DNA from: JAGWRI01 sp963728785
GTDB lineage: Bacteria; Gemmatimonadota; Gemmatimonadetes; Gemmatimonadales; Gemmatimonadaceae
DNA length: 64,000 bases
Reading direction: 5' to 3'
NCBI GenBank assembly: GCA_963728785.1
Contig: CAVSKV010000004.1
Location: forward strand, 62,001 to 126,000
A program made the position numbers and the translations under genes. Below are positions 8,531-16,890 of this stretch, one piece after another. The notes below the pieces were generated by a model. The model saw only the letters and a list, made by a program, of their open reading frames with translations. It was not told the DNA's origin and ran no database searches. Every line of letters begins with the position of its first letter. Positions within the stretch are counted from its first letter, which is position 1.

Positions 8531-10983
8531 TGCGCCTCAATTCGCTCCACCTCACCAATTTCCGGCAGCACGTCGACACGCACATCGAGTTCGAGTCGGG
8601 GCTCACCGGCATCATCGGGCCCAACGGCGCCGGCAAGTCCACGATCCTCGAAGCCATCAGTTGGGCATTGTACGGGTCGCTCGCGCTGCGCACCGACAAG
8701 GAGGGTGTGCGCACCATTCGCGCGACCGGCCGCGCGCCCGTGCGGGTGGCGCTCGTTTTCGACCTTGGCGGCCATCGCTACCGGGTGGAGCGCGGCCTCA
8801 CCACGGCCGAACTGTTCCTCGACGGTGGCCAAGACCCCGTGGCCAATTCCGTCACCGGGGTCACCGACTTCCTGCGCCGCCGCCTGCGCATGACGCGCCA
8901 GGAATTCTTCAACACGTACTTCACGGGCCAGAAGGACCTGAGCGTGATGAACGCGATGGGGCCCACCGAGCGCAAGCACTTCCTGTCGCGCGTGCTCGGC
9001 TACGACCGGCTCCGGGCGGCGCAGGAGCTGGCGCGCGAGCGCCGGCGGCTGATCACGGCCCAATTGAACGGGTTGCGGAGCGCCATGCCCGATCCGGAGA
9101 GCGTCGAGCGGATGCTCACGCAGTCGCTCGAGCGCCTCGGCGCCGCCACCGGCCGTGCGCGCGACGCGGCCGCCCGCACCGAGGCGACGCGCCTCGTCGT
9201 TTTGGAACTCGAACCCCGCTGGACCGCCATGCATCGGGTGCGCGACTCCGTGCAGCGGGTGGCCGGCGAACTGCGAGTGCTCGAAAACGAGGCGGGCAAC
9301 TTGGTGCGGGACGGGGAGCGGCTGGCGCGCGAGATCGCCGAGATCGCCGACGCGCGCGGTGAGCTGGAACGGCTCGCCGTGGAACTCGCCCCGCTCGCCG
9401 CACTCACCGACCGTCTGCAGGCCATGGAGGAGCTTTCCCGCGCCGAGGGAAGGCGCCAGACGCTGCTCGACAACGATCGGGTCCTCGCCGAAGAGCTGGG
9501 CCGGCTGCGCGACCGCCTCGAACGCGTCGATACGTCGCCCGCCCTGGAAGAGGAAGTCACCGTCGAACTCGAGCGCAAGCGCCGGGAGCTGCAGACAGTC
9601 GAGGGCACGCTCGAAGCCAAGCGGACGTCGTGGGTGCGCGACCGCCAGGAGGCCGAGACCAAGATCCAGGCGCTCCGCCAACAGTACACGGAGCTCAAGC
9701 AGCAGCGCGAAACCCTCGTCAACCTGGGCGAGGACGGTACGTGTCCCACCTGCGCGCGACCGCTGGGCGACCACTACCGGCACGTGCTCGATCTGCTCGA
9801 CTCGCAGATGGAGACGGTGCAGGTGGACGGCAATTACTACCGCCAGCGCATCGAGCAGCTCGAAGAAATGCCGGACGATGTGAAGGAGTTGAACGACCAG
9901 CGCCGCCGTGCGTTTGAGGAGGTGGGCAAGCTGGAACGACGGCTGGCCAAGGTGCAGCTGGCCGTGCAGGAGCAGACGCAGCTGGAGCGCGACATCGCGG
10001 AGAAGGCGCAACGCCAGACCGCGCTGCAGCAGGACCTGGCCGAACTGCCCAGCGGCTACGACGCGTCCGCGCACCAACAGGCGCTCGCCGAGCGCGCACG
10101 ACTCCGGCCGCTCGATGCACGGGCGACCAAGCTCTCGGCGTTGGTCGAGCGCGAGGCGCCGGTGCGCCGGGCGGCCTCCGAAACGGCCGCGCGGTCGGAA
10201 GGCGTGAACGCCCAGATTGCCGCGCTGACCACCGAGCGCGATGCGCTCCGGTTCTCCGAGGAGTCATTCGAGGCGCTACGCCGCCAGTACGAGGCGGCGG
10301 CCGCCGAGTTTCGCGCCGCCGAACTGGCCTCGGTGGCGGCGGCGGGCGAGGCCGCGGCGGCGATGCAGGACGACGACCGCGCACGCGCCGCGCAGCGAGA
10401 ACTCGACGCGCAACGCGCCAAAGCCGACGCCCTCACTGCCGACCGCCGGCTGCACGACGAACTCGACGACGCGTTCGAGGATCTCCGCTTCCGGCTGAAC
10501 GAACAGTTGCGCCCCGAGATCTCGGCGCTTGCCAGCACGCTCATCGCCGATCTCACTGACGGCCGGTACACCGAACTGGAACTGGACGAGGACTACGCGA
10601 TCTGCGTGCTCGAGGACGGCCTCCGGAAACCGGCGATTTCTGGCGGCGAGGAGGACGTGGCCAACCTGGTGTTGCGCCTCGCCATCTCGCAGATGATCGC
10701 CGACCGCGCCGGCCAGCCGTTCTCGCTCCTCGTGCTCGACGAAGTCTTCGGCTCGCTCGACGAGGTCCGCCGCCAGAACGTCGTGGAACTGCTGCGGCGC
10801 CTCCACGACCGGTTCGAGCAGGTAATCGTCATCACGCACATCGAATCGGTGCGTGAGGGGCTCGATCGCGTGATCACCGTGCGCTACGACGAAGAGGCGG
10901 GCGAGTCACGCGTGCGGGTGGAGCGGCCGGGCGTCGACGCGGAGGCCGCCGCCGTCGTGGTGACCGCCGGGGTGGGGGAGTGA
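8530..10983 (+). CDS. sbcC: Rad50/SbcC-family SMC-like ATPase
   Basis: ATPase and coiled-coil subunit of the Mre11-Rad50 complex. At 817 aa it is closer to archaeal Rad50 (about 850-890) than to E. coli SbcC (1048). The Walker A GPNGAGKST is at residues 30-38. Long heptad-rich arms flank a zinc hook CPTC (Cys405, Cys408), followed by ARPLGDHY. The ABC signature SGGEE is at 704-708, and the Walker B SLLVLDEVFGSLDE contains Asp737 and Glu738. Q-loop and D-loop regions look intact, so this is an active-type ATPase. The ATG overlaps the mre11 stop by one base, and the stop overlaps the next gene. Confidence 0.94.
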   Translation: MRLNSLHLTNFRQHVDTHIEFESGLTGIIGPNGAGKSTILEAISWALYGSLALRTDKEGVRTIRATGRAPVRVALVFDLGGHRYRVERGLTTAELFLDGGQDPVANSVTGVTDFLRRRLRMTRQEFFNTYFTGQKDLSVMNAMGPTERKHFLSRVLGYDRLRAAQELARERRRLITAQLNGLRSAMPDPESVERMLTQSLERLGAATGRARDAAARTEATRLVVLELEPRWTAMHRVRDSVQRVAGELRVLENEAGNLVRDGERLAREIAEIADARGELERLAVELAPLAALTDRLQAMEELSRAEGRRQTLLDNDRVLAEELGRLRDRLERVDTSPALEEEVTVELERKRRELQTVEGTLEAKRTSWVRDRQEAETKIQALRQQYTELKQQRETLVNLGEDGTCPTCARPLGDHYRHVLDLLDSQMETVQVDGNYYRQRIEQLEEMPDDVKELNDQRRRAFEEVGKLERRLAKVQLAVQEQTQLERDIAEKAQRQTALQQDLAELPSGYDASAHQQALAERARLRPLDARATKLSALVEREAPVRRAASETAARSEGVNAQIAALTTERDALRFSEESFEALRRQYEAAAAEFRAAELASVAAAGEAAAAMQDDDRARAAQRELDAQRAKADALTADRRLHDELDDAFEDLRFRLNEQLRPEISALASTLIADLTDGRYTELELDEDYAICVLEDGLRKPAISGGEEDVANLVLRLAISQMIADRAGQPFSLLVLDEVFGSLDEVRRQNVVELLRRLHDRFEQVIVITHIESVREGLDRVITVRYDEEAGESRVRVERPGVDAEAAAVVVTAGVGE

Positions 10984-11957
10984 TGGCGGTCTCCCGCTCC
11001 TGGAAACCGGCACCGGTCGTCGACGGACCGTTCCCCGTCGCGCTGGATGACATCGCAGCGTTGAACCAGGTGTTCAGCGACGCGTTCACCGAACGCTATC
11101 GGCGTGATGGCATGGTCGGCGTGCGTGTCCCCTTCCTCAATCCGGCGGTCTGGCGCTATGCCATCGAGGATGCCGCCGCCGGCGCGCTGTGCTGGCGCAC
11201 CCCGCGCGGCGACGTGGTCGCGTTCAACATGGTGCACCGATCGGGCACGGAGGGGTGGATGGGTCCGCTCGCCGTCCGGCAGGACCACCAGGGAGCGGGC
11301 GTCGGCAAGGACGTCGTGCAGCGGGGCATCGACTGGCTCAGGGAATCGGGGGCGACGGTCATCGGGTTGGAAACGATGCCACGCACCCTCGACAACATTG
11401 GCTTCTACTCGTCGCAGGGGTTCGTGCCAGGGCATCTCACCCTGACCACCACTCTCGAGGCGGCGAACACGGGCTCCCCGCCCCGGCTGTTCGGCCGACT
11501 CTCGTCGCTGGATAAGGAGCACGCGCTCGCCGAGTGCCGCAGTCTGCTCGACGGCCTTCTTCCGGGATACGATCACACGCGCGAGATCGTCCTCACCGAT
11601 GGGCTGTCGCTGGGCGACACCGTCCTGCTCCAGGAGGGGGACGGGCTGGTGGGCTTCGCGCTCTGCCACACCGTGCCGCTGGTGGAGGGACGTGTGCGCG
11701 AGGAGCTGCGCGTGCTCAAGCTGGTGCTGGCCGATGCGCGCCACCTCGACGGCATGGTGGCAACGCTGCGCGACTACGCGCGGCGGTGTGGCACGCGGCG
11801 CGTGGCCATCCGTGCGCAGGCGCAGTATGCGGCCGCGTACCAACGGCTGATCGCCCTGGGTGGCCGGGTGCGCTGGAGCGATCTGCGGATGTGCCTCGTC
11901 GGGTACGAAGAGCGCCCGCCCGCGCGAGGGTTGGTATTTTCCAACTGGGAAATTTGA
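10983..11957 (+). CDS. GNAT-family N-acetyltransferase with tandem GNAT folds
   Basis: A 324-aa protein with acetyl-CoA-binding motif A in the first half (MGPLAVRQDHQGAGVGKDVV, R/Q-x-x-G-x-G) followed by a motif-B-like NIGFYSSQGF. The second half (GDGLVGFALCHT ... VLADARHLDGMVATLRDYA) resembles a degenerate second GNAT domain. The substrate is unknown. The ATG at 10983 shares a base with the rad50 stop; a GTG at 10980 is an equally possible start. GGGGGAG precedes both. Translational coupling puts it in the repair operon, but a role in repair is not established. Confidence 0.8.
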   Translation: MAVSRSWKPAPVVDGPFPVALDDIAALNQVFSDAFTERYRRDGMVGVRVPFLNPAVWRYAIEDAAAGALCWRTPRGDVVAFNMVHRSGTEGWMGPLAVRQDHQGAGVGKDVVQRGIDWLRESGATVIGLETMPRTLDNIGFYSSQGFVPGHLTLTTTLEAANTGSPPRLFGRLSSLDKEHALAECRSLLDGLLPGYDHTREIVLTDGLSLGDTVLLQEGDGLVGFALCHTVPLVEGRVREELRVLKLVLADARHLDGMVATLRDYARRCGTRRVAIRAQAQYAAAYQRLIALGGRVRWSDLRMCLVGYEERPPARGLVFSNWEI

Positions 11958-12009
11958 ACGGCAGCCCATGGCCAGCGGTGGGCCGCGTTGCGCCGTCTCT
12001 GGTCCGGCG

Positions 12010-12171
12010 TCAGCTCTTGGCGGCCAGCCGTTTCTTGCTCGCCACCCGCCAGATGAACAGCGCAACGCCGACGGTCAGCAACAGGTGGATCCACCCCGGC
12101 CCGTTGAACCCGAGTGCGACGACCGCCCAAATCGCGATGAGTACGATGGCCAGCAGGATCCCGAGATCCAT
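12010..12171 (-). CDS. Small membrane protein, lmo0937/DUF5670 family
   Basis: A 53-aa protein with two hydrophobic helices (ILLAIVLIAIWAVVALGF and WIHLLLTVGVALFIW), a FNGPGWIH turn between them and a basic C-terminal tail (RVASKKRLAAKS). This is the layout of the lmo0937-type stress-associated membrane peptides. The internal ATG at 12169-12171 was chosen because AAGGAG lies eight bases upstream; the frame continues upstream but without coding character. It faces the GNAT gene tail to tail. A possible promoter element (TACAAT on the minus strand, complement of 12201-12206) lies about 30 bases upstream. Confidence 0.75.
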   Translation of the reverse strand: MDLGILLAIVLIAIWAVVALGFNGPGWIHLLLTVGVALFIWRVASKKRLAAKS

Positions 12172-12488
12172 GAATTGCTCCTTGCGATGCGGACGGATAG
12201 ATTGTACCGCGGAAAAACCGACGGGCGAAGAGTTCCGTTTTTGAGCCAACAAGTCCACCGAGTGGGTTCGATAATCTATATCGACGTCATGCCCTCAGTG
12301 CGGGGGAAGGCGGAAGGTGTGGTGAGGACCTCAAAAATTCGACTGGGCTTCACAAAACCCTCTTCGTTCCGTTTTCTTCGAGCCCCGCGGGCAGCCGCGG
12401 GGCTCGTCGTCTATACTCCCCGGGGTGGGCGATGCCCATCGGGAACGACCCACGGGGCGGCAGTGTTGATGCACCAGGCGAGGGCCAC
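12172..12488. other. Divergent intergenic region with dyad and hairpin
   Basis: 317 bases without a convincing protein gene between the small membrane protein (minus) and the pterin operon (plus). It contains a perfect dyad TCGATA-ATCTA-TATCGA (12268-12284) suitable for a dimeric regulator, then about 95 bases of mixed sequence, then a GC-rich hairpin (12379-12406). It may hold the promoter and leader of the pterin operon or a small RNA. I see no known riboswitch. Confidence 0.5.
12379..12406 (+). terminator. GC-rich hairpin, possible terminator or attenuator
   Basis: A 12-bp perfect stem (arms 12379-12390 and 12395-12406) with a GCAG loop. It lacks a clear T-tract on either strand, only TCGTCT following. 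It sits 82 bases before the pterin operon start codon, so it could attenuate that operon or end a short transcript starting near 12285. Confidence 0.45.
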
Positions 12489-12902
12489 ATGCCACAGGTA
12501 ACCGTTTCCCGGCGGCTGCAGTTCAACGCCGCCCACCGCGTTCACAACCCGGCGCTGTCCGAGCGGGAGAACCAGACCCTGTTCAGCAAGTGCAACAATC
12601 CCAACTGGCACGGGCACAACTACGTGCTGGACGTGTCGGTCACCGGCGAGGTGTCGGAGCGCACCGGATATGTGATGGACCTGGGGCTGCTCAAACGCAT
12701 CGTCGAGGAGAACGTGATCGATCGCGTGGATCACAAGAATTTCAATCTCGACGTAGACTTCATGCAGGGTACGATTCCGACCAGCGAGAACATCGTGGTG
12801 GCGTTCTGGCGGCGCATCGCACCCCTGGTCGCGCCGGCGATCCTCACCCGGCTCGTGCTCTGGGAGACACCCAACAACTATGTCGAATATGACGGACGGT
12901 AA
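12489..12902 (+). CDS. 6-pyruvoyl-tetrahydropterin synthase (PTPS), animal-like
   Basis: Converts 7,8-dihydroneopterin triphosphate to 6-pyruvoyl-tetrahydropterin, or serves as a QueD-family relative. The protein is 137 aa. Zinc ligands are His16, His41 and His43, the catalytic cysteine Cys35 is in the context CNNPNWHGHNY, the Asp-His pair is in VDHKNFNLD (81-82), and the substrate Glu is in LWETPNN (126). The C-x5-HGH spacing and the DHKN and ET-x-N blocks match animal PTPS rather than QueD, which has C-x3-HGH. The ATG at 12489 follows GAGGG; upstream ATG 12432 lacks conserved sequence. The gene overlaps folE by 23 bases. Confidence 0.88.
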   Translation: MPQVTVSRRLQFNAAHRVHNPALSERENQTLFSKCNNPNWHGHNYVLDVSVTGEVSERTGYVMDLGLLKRIVEENVIDRVDHKNFNLDVDFMQGTIPTSENIVVAFWRRIAPLVAPAILTRLVLWETPNNYVEYDGR

Positions 12903-13551
12903 CCGGACACCAGGGGCGACGGTGATGTCGATCCTGGAAGCGTCAGCGCGGCCGCCGCGCCAGATCTCGCCCGATACGGCGGACCCTGAATTTGCGGACC
13001 TCGTGCGCCGCCAGCTCGAACTGCTCGGGGAGGACCCCGAACGTGAGGGACTGGCGCGCACGCCGGAGCGGGTGGCCAAGGCGCTGGCCTGGCTGACGCG
13101 GGGGTACGATCAGCGGGTTGAAGACGTGGTCGGGGACGCCCTGTTTGCCGCCGAGGGCCACCGCAACATGGTGATGGTACGGGACATCGAGATGTACTCG
13201 CTGTGCGAGCACCACATGCTGCCGTTCTTCGGCAAGGCGCACATCGCGTACATCCCGAACGAGAAGATCGTCGGGTTGTCCAAGCTCCCGCGGTTGGTCG
13301 AAGTCTTCTCCCGGCGGTTGCAGGTTCAGGAGCGGCTGACGGAGGAGATTGCGCTGGCCGTCGAGCGCGTGCTGCAGCCGCTCGGCGTTGGAGTGGTGAT
13401 CGAGGCATATCACCTGTGCATGATGATGCGGGGGGTGGAGAAGCAGAACTCGAAGACGATCACGAGTGCGTTGCGCGGGTCGTTCAGGAGCTCGGCGATG
13501 ACCCGCGACGAGTTCCTGCGACTGGCCCACGCGCCCACCAGCTCGGCCTGA
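12880..13551 (+). CDS. folE: GTP cyclohydrolase I
   Basis: Converts GTP to 7,8-dihydroneopterin triphosphate plus formate, the entry step for folate and biopterin. It is 223 aa from ATG 12880. Zinc ligands are Cys109 and His112 in SLCEHHMLPFFGKAHIAY and Cys180 in YHLCMMMRGVEKQNS; the catalytic His is in the CEHH block; GLSKLPRLVEVFSRRLQVQE is typical of the family. A second start at ATG 12925 (208 aa) would still include the whole catalytic core and cannot be excluded. It overlaps the PTPS gene, and the reductase gene starts 3 bases after its stop. Confidence 0.96.
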   Translation: MSNMTDGNRTPGATVMSILEASARPPRQISPDTADPEFADLVRRQLELLGEDPEREGLARTPERVAKALAWLTRGYDQRVEDVVGDALFAAEGHRNMVMVRDIEMYSLCEHHMLPFFGKAHIAYIPNEKIVGLSKLPRLVEVFSRRLQVQERLTEEIALAVERVLQPLGVGVVIEAYHLCMMMRGVEKQNSKTITSALRGSFRSSAMTRDEFLRLAHAPTSSA

Positions 13552-13554
13552 GCC

Positions 13555-14277
13555 GTGGCCGGCCCACTCCACGGACGCACTGCCGTCGTCACCGGAGCCT
13601 CGCGGGGCATTGGCCTGGCCTGCGCGGCGGCCCTCGCCCGGGCCGGAGCGCGCGTGGCCCTCGTGGCCCGATCCTCGGCCGATCTGGCCCGGCACGCGGC
13701 CGAGCTGGGCGCCGGCGCCGTCGCTATCACGTGTGACGTGGGAGACGCCACCGCGGTCGAGGGCGCGCTTCGGACACTACATGACCGGTTGGGCGCGGAC
13801 GCCCCGGACGTCCTCGTCAACAACGCCGGGTATTTCGCCGTTGAACCGCTCGAACAGACGTCGCCGGAATCGTTCGCCCGCGCGCTGGGGGTGAATCTCG
13901 TGGGGCCCTTTCTGTTCGCGCGAGCCCTCGTACCGGGCATGACGGCGCGGCGGCGCGGCCACGTCGTGACCATCGGATCGATTGCTGATCACGTTGCGTT
14001 CGCCGGCAACAGCGCCTACTCCGCGAGCAAGTACGGCCTCCGTGGGCTGCACGAAGTGCTGCGCACCGAACTCCGGGGGACGGGTGTGCATGCCACGCTC
14101 GTCTCCCCGGGACCCGTCGACACCGAACTCTGGTCGCCGGCCAACCTGTCAGCCCGTCACGACGTCCCGTCGCGCGACCGGATGCTCGACGCGCAGGCCG
14201 TTGCGGATGCCGTGTTGTACGCAGTGTTGCAACCGCCCACGGTCAACGTGGACGAGTTGCGCTTGTCGAGGAACTGA
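13555..14277 (+). CDS. Short-chain dehydrogenase/reductase, sepiapterin-reductase candidate
   Basis: NADP-binding SDR of 240 aa. TGASRGIG (13-20) binds the cofactor, and NNAG (89-92) and the catalytic Ser142, Tyr155 and Lys159 (SAYSASKYGL) are intact, so it should be active. The GTG start lies 3 bases after folE. Position in the pterin operon suggests reduction of 6-pyruvoyl-tetrahydropterin to tetrahydrobiopterin, the sepiapterin reductase step. SDR sequences alone do not reveal the substrate, so that is inference; a 3-oxoacyl or sugar reductase role remains possible. Confidence 0.85.
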   Translation: MAGPLHGRTAVVTGASRGIGLACAAALARAGARVALVARSSADLARHAAELGAGAVAITCDVGDATAVEGALRTLHDRLGADAPDVLVNNAGYFAVEPLEQTSPESFARALGVNLVGPFLFARALVPGMTARRRGHVVTIGSIADHVAFAGNSAYSASKYGLRGLHEVLRTELRGTGVHATLVSPGPVDTELWSPANLSARHDVPSRDRMLDAQAVADAVLYAVLQPPTVNVDELRLSRN

Positions 14278-14278
14278 A

Positions 14279-14941
14279 ATGTTCATCGAACTGGTTGACG
14301 CACTGCGATGTCCCCGCACCCACGAAGAGTCGTGGCTCGTGCTCGGCACTGCCCGCATGGAGGGACGCGACGTGGTGGAGGGCGTGCTCGGCTGTCCGGT
14401 GTGCCGCGCCCGGTACACGATCGCTGGAGGCGTCGCCGATCTGAGGGCGGCATCGGGTGTCGCCTCAGCCGCCCCCGCTCACTTTCCCGTCCTCGCGCCG
14501 CCGTCCGTCAAGCCGGATCCCGAACGGGCGGTGCGGCTGACGGCTCTTCTCGGTCTCGATGATGCCCAAGGCTTCGCTGTGCTCGTGGGCCAGTGGACGG
14601 CGGAGGCCGCGGGCGTATTGGCGATCGCCGAAACGCACCTTCTACTCGTCAATCCGGTGGCAGGCGCGCCGATCGGCCGTGGCACGTCGGGCCTCATCGT
14701 AGACGACCGGTTGCCCATCGCCTCGGGGAGCGCACGCGCGCTCGCCGTCGACGACGCGACGGACGGAGCCTTCCTCGCCCGGGCCCTGGCCGCCGTGCGG
14801 GCCAAGGGGCGCGTCGTAGCGCCGGCCGGCATCCCCGTTCCCGACGGTGTCACGGAGTTGGCTCGTGACGCCGCGCTGTGGGTGGGCGAGCGCGACGCCC
14901 TGCCCGGCGGGTTCGTGCCTCTCGCTCGCGGGACGCGCTGA
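14279..14941 (+). CDS. Trm112-like zinc-site protein with unknown C-terminal domain
   Basis: A 220-aa protein. The first 55 residues resemble the Trm112/YcaR fold, with Cys11 (ALRCPRTHE) and Cys39/Cys42 (GCPVCRARYTIAGGVADLR); the second half-site is incomplete, with only one Cys in the first pair. The remaining 160 residues are Ala/Val-rich, soluble and not recognised (ALLGLDDAQGFAVLVGQW, HLLLVNPVAGAPIGRGTSG). It begins 1 base after the SDR stop and so is the fourth gene of the pterin operon. Function unknown; methyltransferase activation, as for Trm112, is a guess. Confidence 0.65.
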   Translation: MFIELVDALRCPRTHEESWLVLGTARMEGRDVVEGVLGCPVCRARYTIAGGVADLRAASGVASAAPAHFPVLAPPSVKPDPERAVRLTALLGLDDAQGFAVLVGQWTAEAAGVLAIAETHLLLVNPVAGAPIGRGTSGLIVDDRLPIASGSARALAVDDATDGAFLARALAAVRAKGRVVAPAGIPVPDGVTELARDAALWVGERDALPGGFVPLARGTR

Positions 14942-14944
14942 CGC

Positions 14945-16786
14945 TCAGTGCTTCTCGGTCAGCGCCGGGTTTTCGCGGTACAACTCGTCGATCACCGCCT
15001 TGTACGCGCGGTCCACAACGCGCCGCTTCACCTTGAGCGTGGGCGTCAATTCGCCCCGCTCCACCGTGAACTCGTGCTCGAGGAGCCCGACCTTCTTGGG
15101 CTGTTCAAAGTGTGCGAGGTGGCTCGTCCGCGACGCGACCTCCTTTTCCATCTTCGCCTGCACCGCCGGCATGTTGAGCAGTTGGGCGCGGTCGGTCCAG
15201 ATCAGGTTCTTGTACTTGGCCCACTTCTCCACCTGTTCCCAGTTGGGCACGATGAGGACGATCGGGAACTTCCGCTTGTCGCCGATCATCACGACCTGCG
15301 ACACGTACTTGTCGGTCTTGATTTCGTTCTCGATGGGCTGCGGCGCGATGTTCTTGCCGCCGGCGGTGACGATGATGTCCTTCTTGCGATCGGTGATGCG
15401 CAGGTAGTCGTCCTCGAGGGTCCCGATGTCGCCGGTGAAGAACCACGCTTCCTGGTCGATCGCCTCGGCGGTGGCTTCGGGCTTGCCGTAGTAGCCCTTC
15501 ATCACGTGCGGGCCCCGGGTGAGGATCTCCCCGTCCGATGCGATCCTCACCTCCACGCCGGGAACGGGCCTGCCCACCGTGCCGATGCGGAAGTGTTCCG
15601 GCGAATTCACGCAGATCACCGGCGACGTTTCGGTGAGGCCGTACCCCTCGAGGATCACGAGGCCCGCAGCGTAGAAGAACTTGTTGATCTCCGGGGCCAG
15701 CGGCGCCCCGCCCGAAACGAAGTAGCGCAGCCGGCCGCCGGTGCGGGCCTGCAACTTGGAGAACACGAGATGTTGCGCGATGGTGTACTGCAGGGCCAGG
15801 AAGCCACGAGGCTCGCGGCCGGCCAGCTTCTCGTCGGCCCAGCGATCGGCCACGCGGCGCGCCCAGAAGAAGATCTGCCGCTTGGCCCCGCCTCCAGCCA
15901 GCGCGTTCTCCAGCACCCGCGCATACATTTTTTCATATAGCCGTGGCACCGACAACACGAGCGTGGGGCGCACCTCGGTCAAATTGGTCGGCACGGTGTC
16001 GATCGACTCTGCATACGCGATCGACGTGCCCGTGGCCATCATCAGGTAGTGGCCGGCCATTCGCTCGAACACGTGCGACAAGGGCAGGAAGCTGAGGCAG
16101 GTGTCGCGGCCGGTGAACGGGATGACCTCCTTGGAGGCCATCACGTTGGAGTACAGGTTGTCGTGCGACAGCATCACGCCCTTGGGTGGACCGGTCGTGC
16201 CCGAGGTGTAGATGATCGTCGCCAGATGGTCCGGATCCACCGCCATCGCGACGCGCGCGAACGCGTCCTCGCGCTCCGGTGTCAACACCGCGGCGCCTCT
16301 GGCCTCCAGGTCGAGCAATGTGTGATCCACCCCCGCCTCGCGTACGTTGCTGAAGCCGATCACGTTCCTGAGCACCGGACATTCATGGCGAATGGCGGCG
16401 ATCTTCGCCGCCTGCTCGGCCGTCGAGACGAACGCTGCGACCGCTCCAGAATCCCGAATGATGTACGAGGCCGCTTCGGGTGTCTCGTTGGGATAGATCG
16501 GCACGTCGGTGACGCCGCTGGCGAGGCAGGCGTAGTCCGCGATCGCCCACTCCGGCCGGTTCTCCGACAGCACCACCACCCGGTCGCCGTGGCGGACGCC
16601 AAGCTCGGCCAGCCCGATCGCCGCGTGGCGCACGCGGCCGAACAACGTGGTGTGCGAGATCGGCTCGTACCGGCCGTTCACCCTCACCTGGAGCGCGTCG
16701 GGCTTGTTGTACTGCTCGACGGCGTCGAAAAACAGGTGATTCAGCGTGCCCGGCTTCGAATTCCGTGGGCCTCCAGTTGCGATCAT
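14945..16786 (-). CDS. Long-chain acyl-CoA synthetase (AMP-forming)
   Basis: Activates fatty acids to acyl-CoA through an acyl-adenylate. The protein is 613 aa, matching FAA1/FadD15-type enzymes. The AMP-binding P-loop YTSGTTGPPKGVMLS is at about 193-207, then VSGGAPLAPEINKFFYAAG, GYGLTETSPVI, and the hinge and Lys region FTGDIGTLEDDYLRITDRKK. The C-terminus contains the catalytic-lysine loop TAGGKNIAPQPIE. Its stop is 3 bases from the stop of the convergent pterin operon. No operon partner on its own strand, so it is probably monocistronic. Confidence 0.93.
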   Translation of the reverse strand: MIATGGPRNSKPGTLNHLFFDAVEQYNKPDALQVRVNGRYEPISHTTLFGRVRHAAIGLAELGVRHGDRVVVLSENRPEWAIADYACLASGVTDVPIYPNETPEAASYIIRDSGAVAAFVSTAEQAAKIAAIRHECPVLRNVIGFSNVREAGVDHTLLDLEARGAAVLTPEREDAFARVAMAVDPDHLATIIYTSGTTGPPKGVMLSHDNLYSNVMASKEVIPFTGRDTCLSFLPLSHVFERMAGHYLMMATGTSIAYAESIDTVPTNLTEVRPTLVLSVPRLYEKMYARVLENALAGGGAKRQIFFWARRVADRWADEKLAGREPRGFLALQYTIAQHLVFSKLQARTGGRLRYFVSGGAPLAPEINKFFYAAGLVILEGYGLTETSPVICVNSPEHFRIGTVGRPVPGVEVRIASDGEILTRGPHVMKGYYGKPEATAEAIDQEAWFFTGDIGTLEDDYLRITDRKKDIIVTAGGKNIAPQPIENEIKTDKYVSQVVMIGDKRKFPIVLIVPNWEQVEKWAKYKNLIWTDRAQLLNMPAVQAKMEKEVASRTSHLAHFEQPKKVGLLEHEFTVERGELTPTLKVKRRVVDRAYKAVIDELYRENPALTEKH

Positions 16787-16890
16787 CCGATCCCCCTGGA
16801 AACGGGCTCAACGCGCGACGCGCGGCGCGTCCCTCACAAGTTACGCCCCATTTGCAGGCCGATGGAAGGGAGGATCTGTGAGGGATTCCC

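Noticed and set aside
7987..10077. A 696-codon open frame on the minus strand opposite mre11 and rad50
   Set aside because: It is opposite two genes with complete catalytic motifs and shows His/Arg/Leu-rich low-complexity composition typical of antisense frames in GC-rich DNA.
12241..12488. A folate, preQ1 or other riboswitch ahead of the PTPS-folE operon
   Set aside because: I could not match the conserved cores of THF or preQ1 riboswitches; only a simple hairpin and a dyad are visible.
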